The notes beneath the pieces are model-generated. The model searched no databases. It saw only the letters and a program-made list of their open reading frames with translations, and had not been told where the DNA came from. The translations under genes and the position numbers were made by a program. From Bradyrhizobium elkanii WSM2783 (GTDB lineage: Bacteria > Pseudomonadota > Alphaproteobacteria > Rhizobiales > Xanthobacteraceae), in NCBI RefSeq assembly GCF_000472865.1, contig NZ_AXAP01000053.1, positions 1 to 57,065 of the forward strand: 57,065 nucleotides of DNA, given 5' to 3'. How positions within the stretch are numbered: position 1 is the first letter of the stretch; the number at the start of each line of letters is the position of its first letter. Positions 45,720 to 53,660 of this stretch are shown here, one piece after another.

Positions 45720-46247
45720 ATGCCGATGATCGATGTCACCATTCCGGAGGGCGCGCTGAAACCGGAAGCCGAAGCGCGGCTGATCAAGGAACTCGGCGAT
45801 CTCCTGATCGGGCACGAGGGATTCGACCCCACCAATGAGATCGCCCAAAGCGTGACGGTCGTGTACCTGCATCGGCCGGCCGCCGTCTATGTCGCGGGCC
45901 AACACTCGGCCTCGCCGCGATACCGTATCGTCCCGACGGTGCCCGAAGGGCAGTACACGGAAGCTTCGCGCAGGGCCTTGGTGAAGGACGTCACCGACGC
46001 CGTGGTGCGTGCGGACGGCGGCACGTTCGAGGACGTCGCGCCGCGCGTCTGGGTATTTCCGACCGAGGTGCCGGACGGCCAATGGGGCAGCCGCGGCGCG
46101 ATCCGTCCGTTGCCGGACATCCAGGCCTTCATCGCCGGCGAGCATGAGCGAAAGGTCGGCGAGGAGCGATTGGCACGGCGGCGCCGCGTGAAGGCGCTCG
46201 AACTCTTGGCCGGCGCGCTCGATGCCGCGCGCAAGGGGATCGATTGA
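45720..46247 (+). CDS. Tautomerase-superfamily protein
   Basis: This 175-residue protein has Pro2 right after the start Met (MPMIDVTIPEGAL), the catalytic base of the 4-oxalocrotonate tautomerase superfamily. It is about twice the length of 4-OT. A second beta-alpha-beta unit seems to lie at about 65-135 (YRIVPTVPEGQYTEASRRAL), as in the fused-trimer members, followed by a basic helix. An excellent AGGAGG lies 5 nt before the ATG. It may be controlled by the GlxA-type regulator just upstream. The substrate is unknown. Confidence 0.85.
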   Translation: MPMIDVTIPEGALKPEAEARLIKELGDLLIGHEGFDPTNEIAQSVTVVYLHRPAAVYVAGQHSASPRYRIVPTVPEGQYTEASRRALVKDVTDAVVRADGGTFEDVAPRVWVFPTEVPDGQWGSRGAIRPLPDIQAFIAGEHERKVGEERLARRRRVKALELLAGALDAARKGID

Positions 46248-46363
46248 TGTGTCGTCCTGCAGCGTCCCCCGAAGTGCCGACAATTTGGGCAGCGCGCCCA
46301 GCTAATGCGTTTCCCCTCGGGGACGTCTGCGCCTAGTCTTCCTTGCCGGGAGGTGGAGTTCGG

Positions 46364-46849
46364 ATGCGGGCGATCCTGGATCATTGCGGCGGGGCAGTTC
46401 GGCGGCAGGTGCCGTCCGGCGCGCTCATCATCCATGAGGGCGGCAAGACCGGGCATCTGTTCGTGCTCATCGAAGGGCGGCTGGAGGTGATCAAGGGCGA
46501 TGCCGTGGTCGCGGTGCTCGCTGAGCCCGGCGCCGTGCTTGGTGAGATGAGTGTGCTGCTCGATCAGCCGCACACCGCAACGGTGCGCGCAGCATCCGAC
46601 TCGCTGGTCTATGAATTCGATGATGCGGCGGCCTTCCTGCGCGAGCAGCCGGAAGTGGCGCTGCTGCTGGCCCGGCTGCTCGCACAACGGCTCAACGTCG
46701 CCACCACCTATCTCGCCGATCTCATGCACCAATATGCCGACCATGGCACGCATCTGGCGATGGTCGGCGAGATCCTGCAGAGCATGATCAACCTGCCGCC
46801 GATGCAGGTCGCGCCAGGATCGGATCGGCAATCAGACCCAAGGATGTGA
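46364..46849 (+). CDS. Cyclic-nucleotide-binding-domain protein
   Basis: This 161-residue, single cNMP-binding domain of the Crp type has no DNA-binding domain (LFVLIEGRLEVIKGDAVVAVL, then GAVLGEMSVLLDQPHTATVRA). In the phosphate-binding cassette the usual Arg before Ser/Thr-Ala is His (PHTATV), so cAMP binding may be lost or altered. A helix follows (VALLLARLLAQRLNVATTYL). I chose ATG 46364 behind GGGAGG over TTG 46343. Its last 62 nt overlap the convergent metallophosphoesterase gene. Confidence 0.85.
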   Translation: MRAILDHCGGAVRRQVPSGALIIHEGGKTGHLFVLIEGRLEVIKGDAVVAVLAEPGAVLGEMSVLLDQPHTATVRAASDSLVYEFDDAAAFLREQPEVALLLARLLAQRLNVATTYLADLMHQYADHGTHLAMVGEILQSMINLPPMQVAPGSDRQSDPRM

Positions 46850-47612
46850 GCCAGGGCGGCGGGTTCTCGATCCGGGCGGCCGGCTGCAGCGATGCGTTGA
46901 GATCGATGGTCTGCTCCTCGCCCGGCGCCAGCCAGAACGCGCTGCCTTGGTCGATATCAAGTACGATACAAGTCGGCGGACGGCCGGGCATGCGGCCGGT
47001 ATTGAACACCCAGGTCGCGCCTAACCGATCGAACCACGAGCCATCAGGAATGAACGGCGACTGGTGCACATGGCCTGATATCACCATGGACGGCTGATGG
47101 CGCTCGATCCATTGCACCAGCTCGACATCGCCGAAGAAGCGCTTGCCGCCCCAGCTCGTCGGCGAGTTTGCGGGCGGCGCGTGATGCACCCAGATCCAAT
47201 TCGCGGGCCGGTTGACGGCGGCGTTACGAAGCTGCGCGTCGAGCCGCTCCTTCACCTTTGGGCCGTCCCACCACGGGCACACCGTGAACAGCGTATCGCC
47301 GATCGTCAGATTGTCGCCGTCGCCGGCGATCCCGAGCTCCCTGACGTCAGAGACCCAGCGCGCGATCTTCTCGCCGTCGGGATTGCGTTCGTCGAGATCG
47401 TGATTGCCGGAGCAGAGGATGACGCGGGTGCGGGATGCGAGCAGCGAAAGATATTTCTTCACCACGACGATCTGGGCGCGGAAATCGACGATCGATGAGA
47501 TGTCGAGCGCATCGCCGGCAAAGATCACCAGGTCGAATTGCGGCGCCGCCGCGAGCAGCCAGTCGAACTGTGGCAATGAATAATGCAGATCGGCAACGAC
47601 CAGGCAGCGCAT
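46788..47612 (-). CDS. Metallophosphoesterase
   Basis: This 274-residue calcineurin-like phosphoesterase has all metal motifs: VVADLHYS (DxH), FAGDALD (GDxxD), LCSGNHD (GNHD), a His in WVHHAPP, and ISGHVHQ (GHxH). No signal peptide is visible, so it is cytoplasmic. The substrate is unknown. ATG 47612 follows GAGGTCCC. The 3' end overlaps the cNMP-domain gene on the other strand by 62 nt. Confidence 0.92.
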   Translation of the reverse strand: MRCLVVADLHYSLPQFDWLLAAAPQFDLVIFAGDALDISSIVDFRAQIVVVKKYLSLLASRTRVILCSGNHDLDERNPDGEKIARWVSDVRELGIAGDGDNLTIGDTLFTVCPWWDGPKVKERLDAQLRNAAVNRPANWIWVHHAPPANSPTSWGGKRFFGDVELVQWIERHQPSMVISGHVHQSPFIPDGSWFDRLGATWVFNTGRMPGRPPTCIVLDIDQGSAFWLAPGEEQTIDLNASLQPAARIENPPPWLTSLGLIADPILARPASAAG

Positions 47613-47758
47613 GGGACCTCGATCAGGATCCGATGGAGTGAAATCAAATTGCTCAGGAATTGGGCGCGTAAGGCGCCGATGCATTCACGTTGGGAAAATC
47701 GAGCAATAATTGTGCCGTGTCGCATCCCGCGAGCGCGACACATCCCCGCAGCGCCGTG

Positions 47759-47841
47759 GCCCGGGTGCAGCGCAGCGTAACCCAGGGCCGCTCGCGAACG
47801 CGGATGCACCTGTCCCGGGTTGCGCTGGGCTTCACCCGGGC
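47759..47841. repeat. Imperfect inverted repeat, GCCCGGGTGAAGC type
   Basis: Arms 47759-47783 and 47817-47841 pair with a few mismatches around a 33-nt loop. The sequence is of the same family as the element at 52697-52758 (same arm order GCCCGG-TGAAGC-AGCGCAA-CC). It lies 14 nt past the stop of the histidine kinase gene and could end its transcript. Confidence 0.65.
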
Positions 47842-47854
47842 TACGGAATCGTGC

Positions 47855-50800
47855 TCACGCCCGCGCGGTGGCGTGGGGGAACGCCACTTCGATCAGGGTG
47901 CCGGAGCGGCCGCCGGTCTTGATGTGGAATCTGGCGCGGTTGGCTTCGACCAATGCCTTCGTCAGCGACAGGCTGACGGCGGAGCCTTCGGTGGTCTGGT
48001 CCGAGGGCGCCGGCGTGCGGAACGGTTCGAGGGCTGCGGCGACCTCGTTGTCGTTGAGGCTCTGTCCGGTGTCGCGGACGCGCAGCATCACCTCGCCGAA
48101 GTCGGACAACGCGGTCGAGACGATGACCTGGCCGCCGGCATTGGCGAGATGGATCGAGTTGCCAATCAGATTGAGCGTGATCTGGCGCAGCGCGCGCGCA
48201 TCCGCCAGCACCGGCGGCAGCATATGCGCAAGCGAGGTGCGGATGATGATGCGCTCGCGGTTGGCCTGCGGCTGCATCACCGCGACGCAGCTTTCGACCA
48301 TTTCATTGAGGTTCTGGTCGGTGAGGGCGAGGTCGAGCTTGCCGGTCTCGATCCGCGAAAGGTCGAGCAGATCGTTGATGATCGCCAGCACGTGCTCGCC
48401 GGAGGCGCGGATGTCCTTCATGTATTCGAGATAGCGCTCGTTGCCGAGTGTGCCGAAACGCTCGCCGATCATCACTTCGGCAAAGCCGATGATGGCGTTC
48501 AACGGCGTGCGCACTTCGTGGCTGATCCGCGCCAGCATGTCGGCCTTCGCGATCGCCGCGCGCTCGGCGAGGCGCTTGGCCTCGCGCAGCTCGCTCTCGC
48601 TCTTCTTGGCCTGCGACAGATCGCGGAACACCGCAAAGAAGTTCGGCCCGTCGGCGCGGGTGCGCCCCATGGTGATCGACAGCGGCACGAGGCCGCCCTG
48701 ACGCACGCGCCCGAGCCCCTCGCGGCCGTGGTCGAGCAGGCTCGCGACACCTTCGCCCTTGATGCTCTCGAGATAGTCGAGCATGACGCGCTGGCTTTCG
48801 GGCGCAAAGAGATCGGCGAGGTTGCGCTGCACGAGCTCGTCGCCGTCATAGCCGAACAGCGCCTCGGCGCTGCGGTTGCAGGAATTGATGTTGCCCCCGG
48901 CATCGAACATCACGACACCCTCGGCCGCGGTGTCGAGGATGGCGCCGAGCTCCTCGGCATCGGCCAGTCCTGTCCCCGGCGGTACGTCAGGCGGAAGCGG
49001 CTCCGCCGCCATCGCCGCCGCAATGGCCGCGCCCTCATCGCGCCGCTCGGCGAAGATCAAGGCGAGCGCGGAATCGCCGTCCCAGGAGATCGTGTGAAGG
49101 TGCGCCTCGGCGCTCGGATGGCCGGCATCGCCATGCGGCGGGGCTGCTGCGATCCGCACCGGCGTGCCAGAGTCGGAGGTGCTGCTGGTGGCCGAGACGC
49201 CGGGCTCGACATAGAGCGCATCCAGTCCGCCGGCATCCTCAAGCGCGCGCACGCTCTCATATCCCATCCGCTCAAGGAAGGCGGGGTTGGCATAGAGCAG
49301 GCGGTCGAGCCGGTAGATCAGGACACCGGTCGGCATGAGGTCGAGCAGCGCGCGGTCGCGCCTGGCTTCGCCGCGCGGTGCCGGCTCGGGCTCGCTCAGC
49401 CATTCCGGCGTAGCAGTTGCGGGCTGCTCCGCGCTCGGTGGCTCGAAAGCGGGTTCGTGCGCTTCCGCAGGCGGTGGCGGCGCTTCGGCGATCGGCTCTT
49501 CGGTGGCCGATGGCGTCGGCGCTGCGGCGAGCTGGCTTTCGAGCCGTGCCGATAATTGCCGCGCCAGTTCGTTGAAGGCGTTGTTCTCGACCGGCGTCAG
49601 CGACGGCGGCTTCGGTTCGCCGGGCGGACGGAATGGCAGCACGTTGCCTGGCGCCTCGACCGGCGTTTCCGTTGAGATGTCCTTGGGCGTATCCAAAATC
49701 GTTTCCAAATCGCTCTGTTGTGAAATCTCGGACGCGTTCGGCTCGGGCAGTTCGGCACTGGTTGCAGTTGCCGCAGTCGGCTCTGTCGGCGGCGCCGCGC
49801 CGGATGAGGCCTCGGGGCGCGGCGCCTCTCGCACCTCGTCTCGTTCAGGCTCGGCCGGAATTGTGTCGCCGGACAGGGGCTGGGCCGGCGGTCCACTGAA
49901 AAATTCGTAGCGGCGCAGCGCCTCCAGCCGCGCCAGACCGTCGAAATCGCGGCAGACGCCAAAGCCGCGATAGCCGGCGAAATTGCGCGCGCGGTCGAAG
50001 ATCGGCAGGCCCGACAATTCGATCCTGAGCCGGCCGCCGCCATCGACCGGCCAGTTCAGCGTGATGCCGCTCCAGGTATCCTGGGTGGCAAAGGCCTTCA
50101 TTATCAGGCCTTCGGGATCGAGGCCGAACCTGTCGGCGATGTCGCTCCACAGCCGGCCGAAGCCCGCGGCGGCCTGCACGCCGATCAGGCGGGTGAACTC
50201 GTCCGAGCCGAGCGAGAAGCGGCCTTCGCGGTCCATCTGCCACATGAAGCGCAGCGGAGTGCGGCGCGTATTCGGCAGCGGCTCGTCATGCCATGACGGC
50301 GTCTTTTCGGACGCGCCGGCCGGCGTGCGTCCATCCGGCGTCGTGTAGGACAAGGGCGTTGCGACCGGCGCCGACGGCTCGTCGGCGACCGGCGCGATGA
50401 AGGGCGAGGGCTCGGCTTCCTCGGGGTCCGTATCCAGCGCGTCGAACAGTGCGAATTCGGCGGGTGCTTCCCCTGACAAAGCGGGCTGCTCGTAGAATGG
50501 CTGCCTGGCCGCCGGGCCGGTCGCGGTTTCCGGCGGAGAAGGAGCGACCTCGGTCTCTGTGACCGCGGGCATCAGCAGCGCGATGAGGCCGACATCCGCG
50601 CCGCTGCCGACGCGCTGCAGCACCATGTGGCCGATGCGGAAGGAGGTTTCGACCCGGCCCTGCCGGAGCGCGTCTTCGCGCGCGGCATCAAGGCCGGCCT
50701 CGGTGAGATTGCGGAAGCCGAGCAGCGCCCGGGCGGCGTCGCTGGCGCCGACGAACATGCCGTCGCGCGTGAACGCGGCGATCGGTATCTTGACGTCCCG

Positions 50801-51214
50801 GACCAGGCGGGAGAGCCGCTCGAGCAGAGGCATCGTGCGATCGGTCGCGCCGCTCGCGGCGGCGATCAAGACGGCATGCCGGCCATCGGCGAATTCGAGC
50901 CGCGAGCAGGCGCAGGTTGCGAGCATGCCAAGCGGTGCGCCGAAGCCGCGCAGCCGCTCCAGCCGCACCGCGCCATTCTGCGGCAGGCGGCCGGCGAGCT
51001 GTGCGACTTGCCGCCGATGCTGGTCGGCCGGCCCGAACACCTTCCCCAAAAGTGCCGCGCCGTTCCCGGCGCCGAACGATTGCGCGCCGACCGGATTGGC
51101 CCACAACACCCGCTTGCCGTCGATCGACCACAGCCAGGTGGGCAGGGGGCTCGTTGCATGCACGGCCAGCCTGGGATCGCCGAGGCCCTGCAACTGGAAT
51201 TCCGCACTATTCAT
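47855..51214 (-). CDS. PAS sensor histidine kinase with altered ATP site
   Basis: This 1119-residue protein has no clear membrane helix, so it is probably cytoplasmic. PAS-like modules occupy the N-terminal part and about residues 610-690 and 770-890, split by long Pro/Glu/Ala-rich linkers. The dimerisation helix is of the PleC/DivJ/PdhS type (SHEVRTPLNAIIGF, His899). The ATPase part has lost key glycines: G1 reads DTGQSL (usually DTGxGM) and G2 reads EGSAVSLSLTKAL where GTGLGL is expected. Autophosphorylation is therefore doubtful. I chose ATG 51214 (MNSAEFQLQGL). An imperfect CtrA-type site lies upstream. Confidence 0.9.
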   Translation of the reverse strand: MNSAEFQLQGLGDPRLAVHATSPLPTWLWSIDGKRVLWANPVGAQSFGAGNGAALLGKVFGPADQHRRQVAQLAGRLPQNGAVRLERLRGFGAPLGMLATCACSRLEFADGRHAVLIAAASGATDRTMPLLERLSRLVRDVKIPIAAFTRDGMFVGASDAARALLGFRNLTEAGLDAAREDALRQGRVETSFRIGHMVLQRVGSGADVGLIALLMPAVTETEVAPSPPETATGPAARQPFYEQPALSGEAPAEFALFDALDTDPEEAEPSPFIAPVADEPSAPVATPLSYTTPDGRTPAGASEKTPSWHDEPLPNTRRTPLRFMWQMDREGRFSLGSDEFTRLIGVQAAAGFGRLWSDIADRFGLDPEGLIMKAFATQDTWSGITLNWPVDGGGRLRIELSGLPIFDRARNFAGYRGFGVCRDFDGLARLEALRRYEFFSGPPAQPLSGDTIPAEPERDEVREAPRPEASSGAAPPTEPTAATATSAELPEPNASEISQQSDLETILDTPKDISTETPVEAPGNVLPFRPPGEPKPPSLTPVENNAFNELARQLSARLESQLAAAPTPSATEEPIAEAPPPPAEAHEPAFEPPSAEQPATATPEWLSEPEPAPRGEARRDRALLDLMPTGVLIYRLDRLLYANPAFLERMGYESVRALEDAGGLDALYVEPGVSATSSTSDSGTPVRIAAAPPHGDAGHPSAEAHLHTISWDGDSALALIFAERRDEGAAIAAAMAAEPLPPDVPPGTGLADAEELGAILDTAAEGVVMFDAGGNINSCNRSAEALFGYDGDELVQRNLADLFAPESQRVMLDYLESIKGEGVASLLDHGREGLGRVRQGGLVPLSITMGRTRADGPNFFAVFRDLSQAKKSESELREAKRLAERAAIAKADMLARISHEVRTPLNAIIGFAEVMIGERFGTLGNERYLEYMKDIRASGEHVLAIINDLLDLSRIETGKLDLALTDQNLNEMVESCVAVMQPQANRERIIIRTSLAHMLPPVLADARALRQITLNLIGNSIHLANAGGQVIVSTALSDFGEVMLRVRDTGQSLNDNEVAAALEPFRTPAPSDQTTEGSAVSLSLTKALVEANRARFHIKTGGRSGTLIEVAFPHATARA

Positions 51215-51291
51215 CGCGACAACTTGACCGCACGGTTTCGCTTCTCGCTCGCCGATGGCTGAAAGAAATCGGCGGCCAAACGACGACAGCC

Positions 51292-51306
51292 TTAACAGAC
51301 CGTTAG
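51292..51306 (-). promoter_or_regulatory. Imperfect CtrA-type site
   Basis: TTAA-CAGACCG-TTAG matches TTAA-N7-TTAA at seven of eight positions and lies 78 nt before the kinase start. This is weak on its own. The rest of the 335-nt gap 51215-51549 shows nothing else I can assign, apart from the phasin ribosome site. Confidence 0.25.
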
Positions 51307-51549
51307 TATCGCAAGTGCGACGCGGCAGGTCCACGGCCTCGCCAAACGACCGACGATCCTAGCCGCGATAACGTTAACTCGCCCGAACGATCAAGCCTGC
51401 TTTGGCGTTGTACCTTGTAAACCTGCGTCAAAAGTTCACGACCGCAAAAAAGCTTCGTCATTCGGGCGAGGTCTTTTGGCGGTAGGCTGGTGCGACCCGA
51501 GCGGGGAGGAAAGGGCCAAAAAGGCCTGGCAGAGAACAAGGAGTGGACC

Positions 51550-51933
51550 ATGAGCAACGATGCGCCGGACCGTTTCGAGCTTCCGAAGGACGTGCGATCG
51601 ATGGCCGAGGCGAGCTTCGAGCAGGCGCGCAAGACCTTCGAGAAGTTTCTGGCCGACGCACAGGAGACCGCAGGCTCGCTGGAGGAGCGCAGCGCCACGG
51701 TTCGCGCCGGCGCCAAGGACATTTCGAGCAAGGCGCTCGCTTACGCCGAAAACAACGTCAAGGCGTCGCTGGACTATGCGGAATCCCTCGTGAAGGCCAA
51801 GGACGTCAGCGAAGTGATGCGGCTGCACGGCGAATATGTGCAGGCCCAGATGCGCGAGCTGGCGCAGCAGGCGAGCGAAATGGGCCAGATCGTCAGCCGC
51901 GCCGCGATGGACGCGATCAAGCCGAAATCGTGA
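51550..51933 (+). CDS. Phasin-family protein
   Basis: This 127-residue, helical, amphipathic protein of the phasin 2 family coats polyhydroxybutyrate granules. Typical text is RSMAEASFEQARKTFEKFLADA, then AYAENNVKASLDYAESLVKA and LRLHGEYVQAQM-like repeats (MRLHGEYVQAQMRELAQQA). AAGGAG lies just before ATG 51550; the in-frame 51490 start adds a non-homologous leader. A second phasin gene follows 256 nt later. The two are clearly related in architecture and may be a duplication. Confidence 0.92.
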   Translation: MSNDAPDRFELPKDVRSMAEASFEQARKTFEKFLADAQETAGSLEERSATVRAGAKDISSKALAYAENNVKASLDYAESLVKAKDVSEVMRLHGEYVQAQMRELAQQASEMGQIVSRAAMDAIKPKS

Positions 51934-52014
51934 GGTTTAGCGCGGCATTAGCCGCCGGTCGGAAACCTTCGGAACCCGTGGGCCGACAAATTCGGCGTCG
52001 CATCGATTTAACGT

Positions 52015-52034
52015 TGCGTTGCACAAAATTGACA
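52015..52034 (+). promoter_or_regulatory. PhaR-like site and -35 upstream of second phasin
   Basis: TGCGTTGCACAA (52015-52026) fits the motif I remember for Bradyrhizobium PhaR (TGCRNYGCASMA). A -35-like TTGACA follows at 52029-52034, so a bound repressor would cover the promoter. The -10 is unclear. About half a match is expected by chance in the window, so location carries most of the weight. The rest of the 51934-52189 gap holds a short GTCCTGCCCAGGGAC palindrome. Confidence 0.45.
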
Positions 52035-52189
52035 TGATAAAGAGGTTTACTTGTCCTGCCCAGGGACAGGGCATTCCGTGGAATAGGAACTAGGCAGCGT
52101 GATCCGATTCGACCGTTCTCGGTCCTCGCGGGCCGGCGGCGTTCGCAATGGGGTCACCGGACTTTACCCCGTTGTGAAGGATGCATGCG

Positions 52190-52624
52190 ATGACCAGTTC
52201 GACTGATCCGTTTTCCGCTTCTATCATCCCGTTCGAAGTTCCCGAGCAGATGCGCGCGTTCGCCGAAAAGGGCGTTTCGCAGGCGCGCGACAACTACGCC
52301 AAGTTCAAGGACGCCGCCGAGGCCCATAACGGCACCATCGAGGCGGTGTTCACCAGCGCCAGCAAGGGCGCGAGCGAATATACCGCCAAGGTGATGGAGT
52401 TCGTGAAGGCCAACACCACCTCGGCGCTCGATTTCGCCCAGGAACTGCTCGGCGCCAAGACGCCCTCCGAGGCTCTGGAGCTGTGGACCACCCAGACCCG
52501 CAAGAGCCTCGAGGCCTTCAGCGCCCAGGCCAAGGAACTGACCGAACTCGGCCAGAAGGTCGCCAACCAGACCGCCGAGCCGATCAAGGCCAGCGCCTCG
52601 AAATATTACAAGCCGGCCGCCTGA
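52190..52624 (+). CDS. phaP: Phasin-family protein
   Basis: This 144-residue phasin for PHB granule coating has FEVPEQMRAFAEKGVSQARDNY (the phasin 2 opening), IEAVFTSASKGASEYTAKVMEF, then DFAQELLGAKTPSEALELWTTQ. ATG 52190 lies 8 nt behind AAGGA; the ATG at 52181 is too close to any ribosome site. It probably has its own promoter with a PhaR-like operator and ends in a strong terminator, so expression is independent of the first phasin. Confidence 0.93.
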   Translation: MTSSTDPFSASIIPFEVPEQMRAFAEKGVSQARDNYAKFKDAAEAHNGTIEAVFTSASKGASEYTAKVMEFVKANTTSALDFAQELLGAKTPSEALELWTTQTRKSLEAFSAQAKELTELGQKVANQTAEPIKASASKYYKPAA

Positions 52625-52642
52625 CTGAGGCAAAATCACAGA

Positions 52643-52677
52643 AAGGCCCGGGCGACCGAGCCCGGGCCTTTTGTTTT
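52643..52677 (+). terminator. Intrinsic terminator of second phasin gene
   Basis: Perfect 10-bp stem AAGGCCCGGG/CCCGGGCCTT (52643-52652, 52661-52670) followed by TTTTGTTTT. It starts 19 nt after the stop codon. Confidence 0.9.
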
Positions 52678-52696
52678 GGACGTGCGTAGGTCCGTA

Positions 52697-52758
52697 GCCC
52701 GGATGAAGCGAAGCGCAATCCGACGCTGTTCCCGGATTGCGCTTCGCTTCATCCGGGC
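52697..52758. repeat. Perfect 26-bp inverted repeat
   Basis: Arms 52697-52722 and 52733-52758 are exact complements around a 10-nt loop. It belongs to the same family as 47759-47841. It lies between the phasin terminator and tRNA-His. Confidence 0.8.
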
Positions 52759-52869
52759 CACGGATATTCGGAAACGGGAAACCGCCCTGTTCGGCCTTGC
52801 CAAAGCGGGGCGTTGCACCTAGTTTCCGGCCCATTCGCGAGGCCCCTTTGCGCGGCCTCGCCCGAGGAT

Positions 52870-52946
52870 GCAGTTGTAGCTCAGTTGGTTAGAGCGCCTG
52901 TCTGTGGAACAGGAGGTCGGTGGTTCGAGCCCACCCAACTGTACCA
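52870..52946 (+). tRNA. tRNA-His (GTG)
   Basis: A 77-nt cloverleaf with encoded CCA. Acceptor GCAGTTG/CAACTGT (G1-U72 wobble), D arm GCTC/GAGC, anticodon stem CCTGT/ACAGG with loop CTGTGGA (anticodon GTG at 52904-52906), variable AGGTC, T arm GGTGG/CCACC. The discriminator is A73 and base -1 is T, so the usual His features G-1 and C73 are absent. This matches the divergent tRNA-His/HisRS pair described for many Alphaproteobacteria. The accessory region begins right after it. Confidence 0.97.
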
Positions 52947-53180
52947 CTACAGTTGAATTGTTATCCGCCCCAGGTAAGAGCGAGTCGTCTAGACTCAATA
53001 AAACCGGGCTTTTTGAATCCGGGGTGAGTCGGATTCCGCAATAGCAACGAGTCGAATAGCGTTTTCGCCGGCGAGCTGTGGATCGGCGCGGCTTTCGACC
53101 CCCAAGCGGCGCCCAACATTGACCCGCCTGATATGCAGTAAGCGCCTGGACCCATTTCGAATTGGAGCTATGGGCCGGGG
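52947..53180. other. Gene-free region after tRNA-His
   Basis: I see no gene. The open frame on the minus strand across the tRNA contains the familiar antisense-tRNA translation RRSNQLSYN and is spurious. No direct repeat of the tRNA 3' end was found within the window. Confidence 0.5.
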
Positions 53181-53318
53181 TCAACGTTGAACGCCGAAAG
53201 GGGGCAATATTCGGAGCCGCGACACAGCCACAGGTGCAGGCGTGCACGCCAAGCCAGGGCTGGTCTGGATGGTTTCGCAAACCCAGCGGCAATTGTCGCA
53301 GCGGGCGCACCATTTCAT
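53181..53318 (-). pseudogene. Frameshifted CDNC-motif small protein
   Basis: The product should begin MKWCARCDNCRWVCE and continue NHPDQPWLGVHACTCG, matching a Cys-rich small family I recall from Bradyrhizobium. The two parts are in different frames: a run expected as GAAAACC reads GAAACC, so one A is missing. The end also diverges (CVAAPNIAPF where a further Cys pair is expected). ATG 53318 has a good AGAGGA site. A second remnant lies at 54785-54858. Confidence 0.65.
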
Positions 53319-53523
53319 CACAGCGTCCTCTTGCCGGTGTCGCGAATCTTCGTCCGCCACCGGCACGCCATATCGATCCGCCGAACTGGCAGGGCGTAGC
53401 TCGCTCAACTCATATCTGAATGCGACGCCTTCCGGATCATTTTCCTTGAGCCAAGCCTGCGCTTCGTCCTCCGTATCAAAAATCTTGAATACGCAGCCTT
53501 CCTCGTAAATCCGCGGTTTTCAT
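53319..53523 (-). pseudogene. Frameshifted small protein (EEGCVFKIFDTEDEAQ)
   Basis: From ATG 53523 the intended product seems to be M-K-PRIYEEGCVFKIFDTEDEA-QAWLKENDPEGVAFRYELSE, a small conserved type. The genome has AAAA after the ATG where three A would keep the frame, so the start is out of frame with the body. The body then runs without a stop into the CDNC gene. Its ATG overlaps the stop of the gene upstream (ATGA), supporting an original operon. Confidence 0.6.
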
Positions 53524-53650
53524 GAGAAAGAATCCTTCACCCGTTCAAAGCTCGGATGCGTCCGGTTCTTCACCTTGATCCAGTGGTCACAACGGGGGGC
53601 GCGGTAGGGCCGTTCCTTGTGTGCTTGTGGGACCGCTCGCTCTGGGCCAT
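53520..53650 (-). pseudogene. Frameshifted small protein (CDHWIKVKNRTHP)
   Basis: The 3' part encodes ERPYRAPRCDHWIKVKNRTH, then PSFERVKDSFS and a stop overlapping the next start. The ATG at 53650 (MAQSERSHKHT) is in another frame, so at least one indel lies near 53610. It resembles a small Bradyrhizobium family (recollection). Confidence 0.5.
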
Positions 53651-53660
53651 CTGCAGCTAT

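Noticed and set aside
52819..53313. 164-residue minus-strand frame across tRNA-His
   Set aside because: It contains the well-known antisense-tRNA translation (LEPPTSCSTDRRSNQLSYN). Only its first part, HPDQPWLGVHACTCG, is meaningful, as the shifted part of the CDNC pseudogene.
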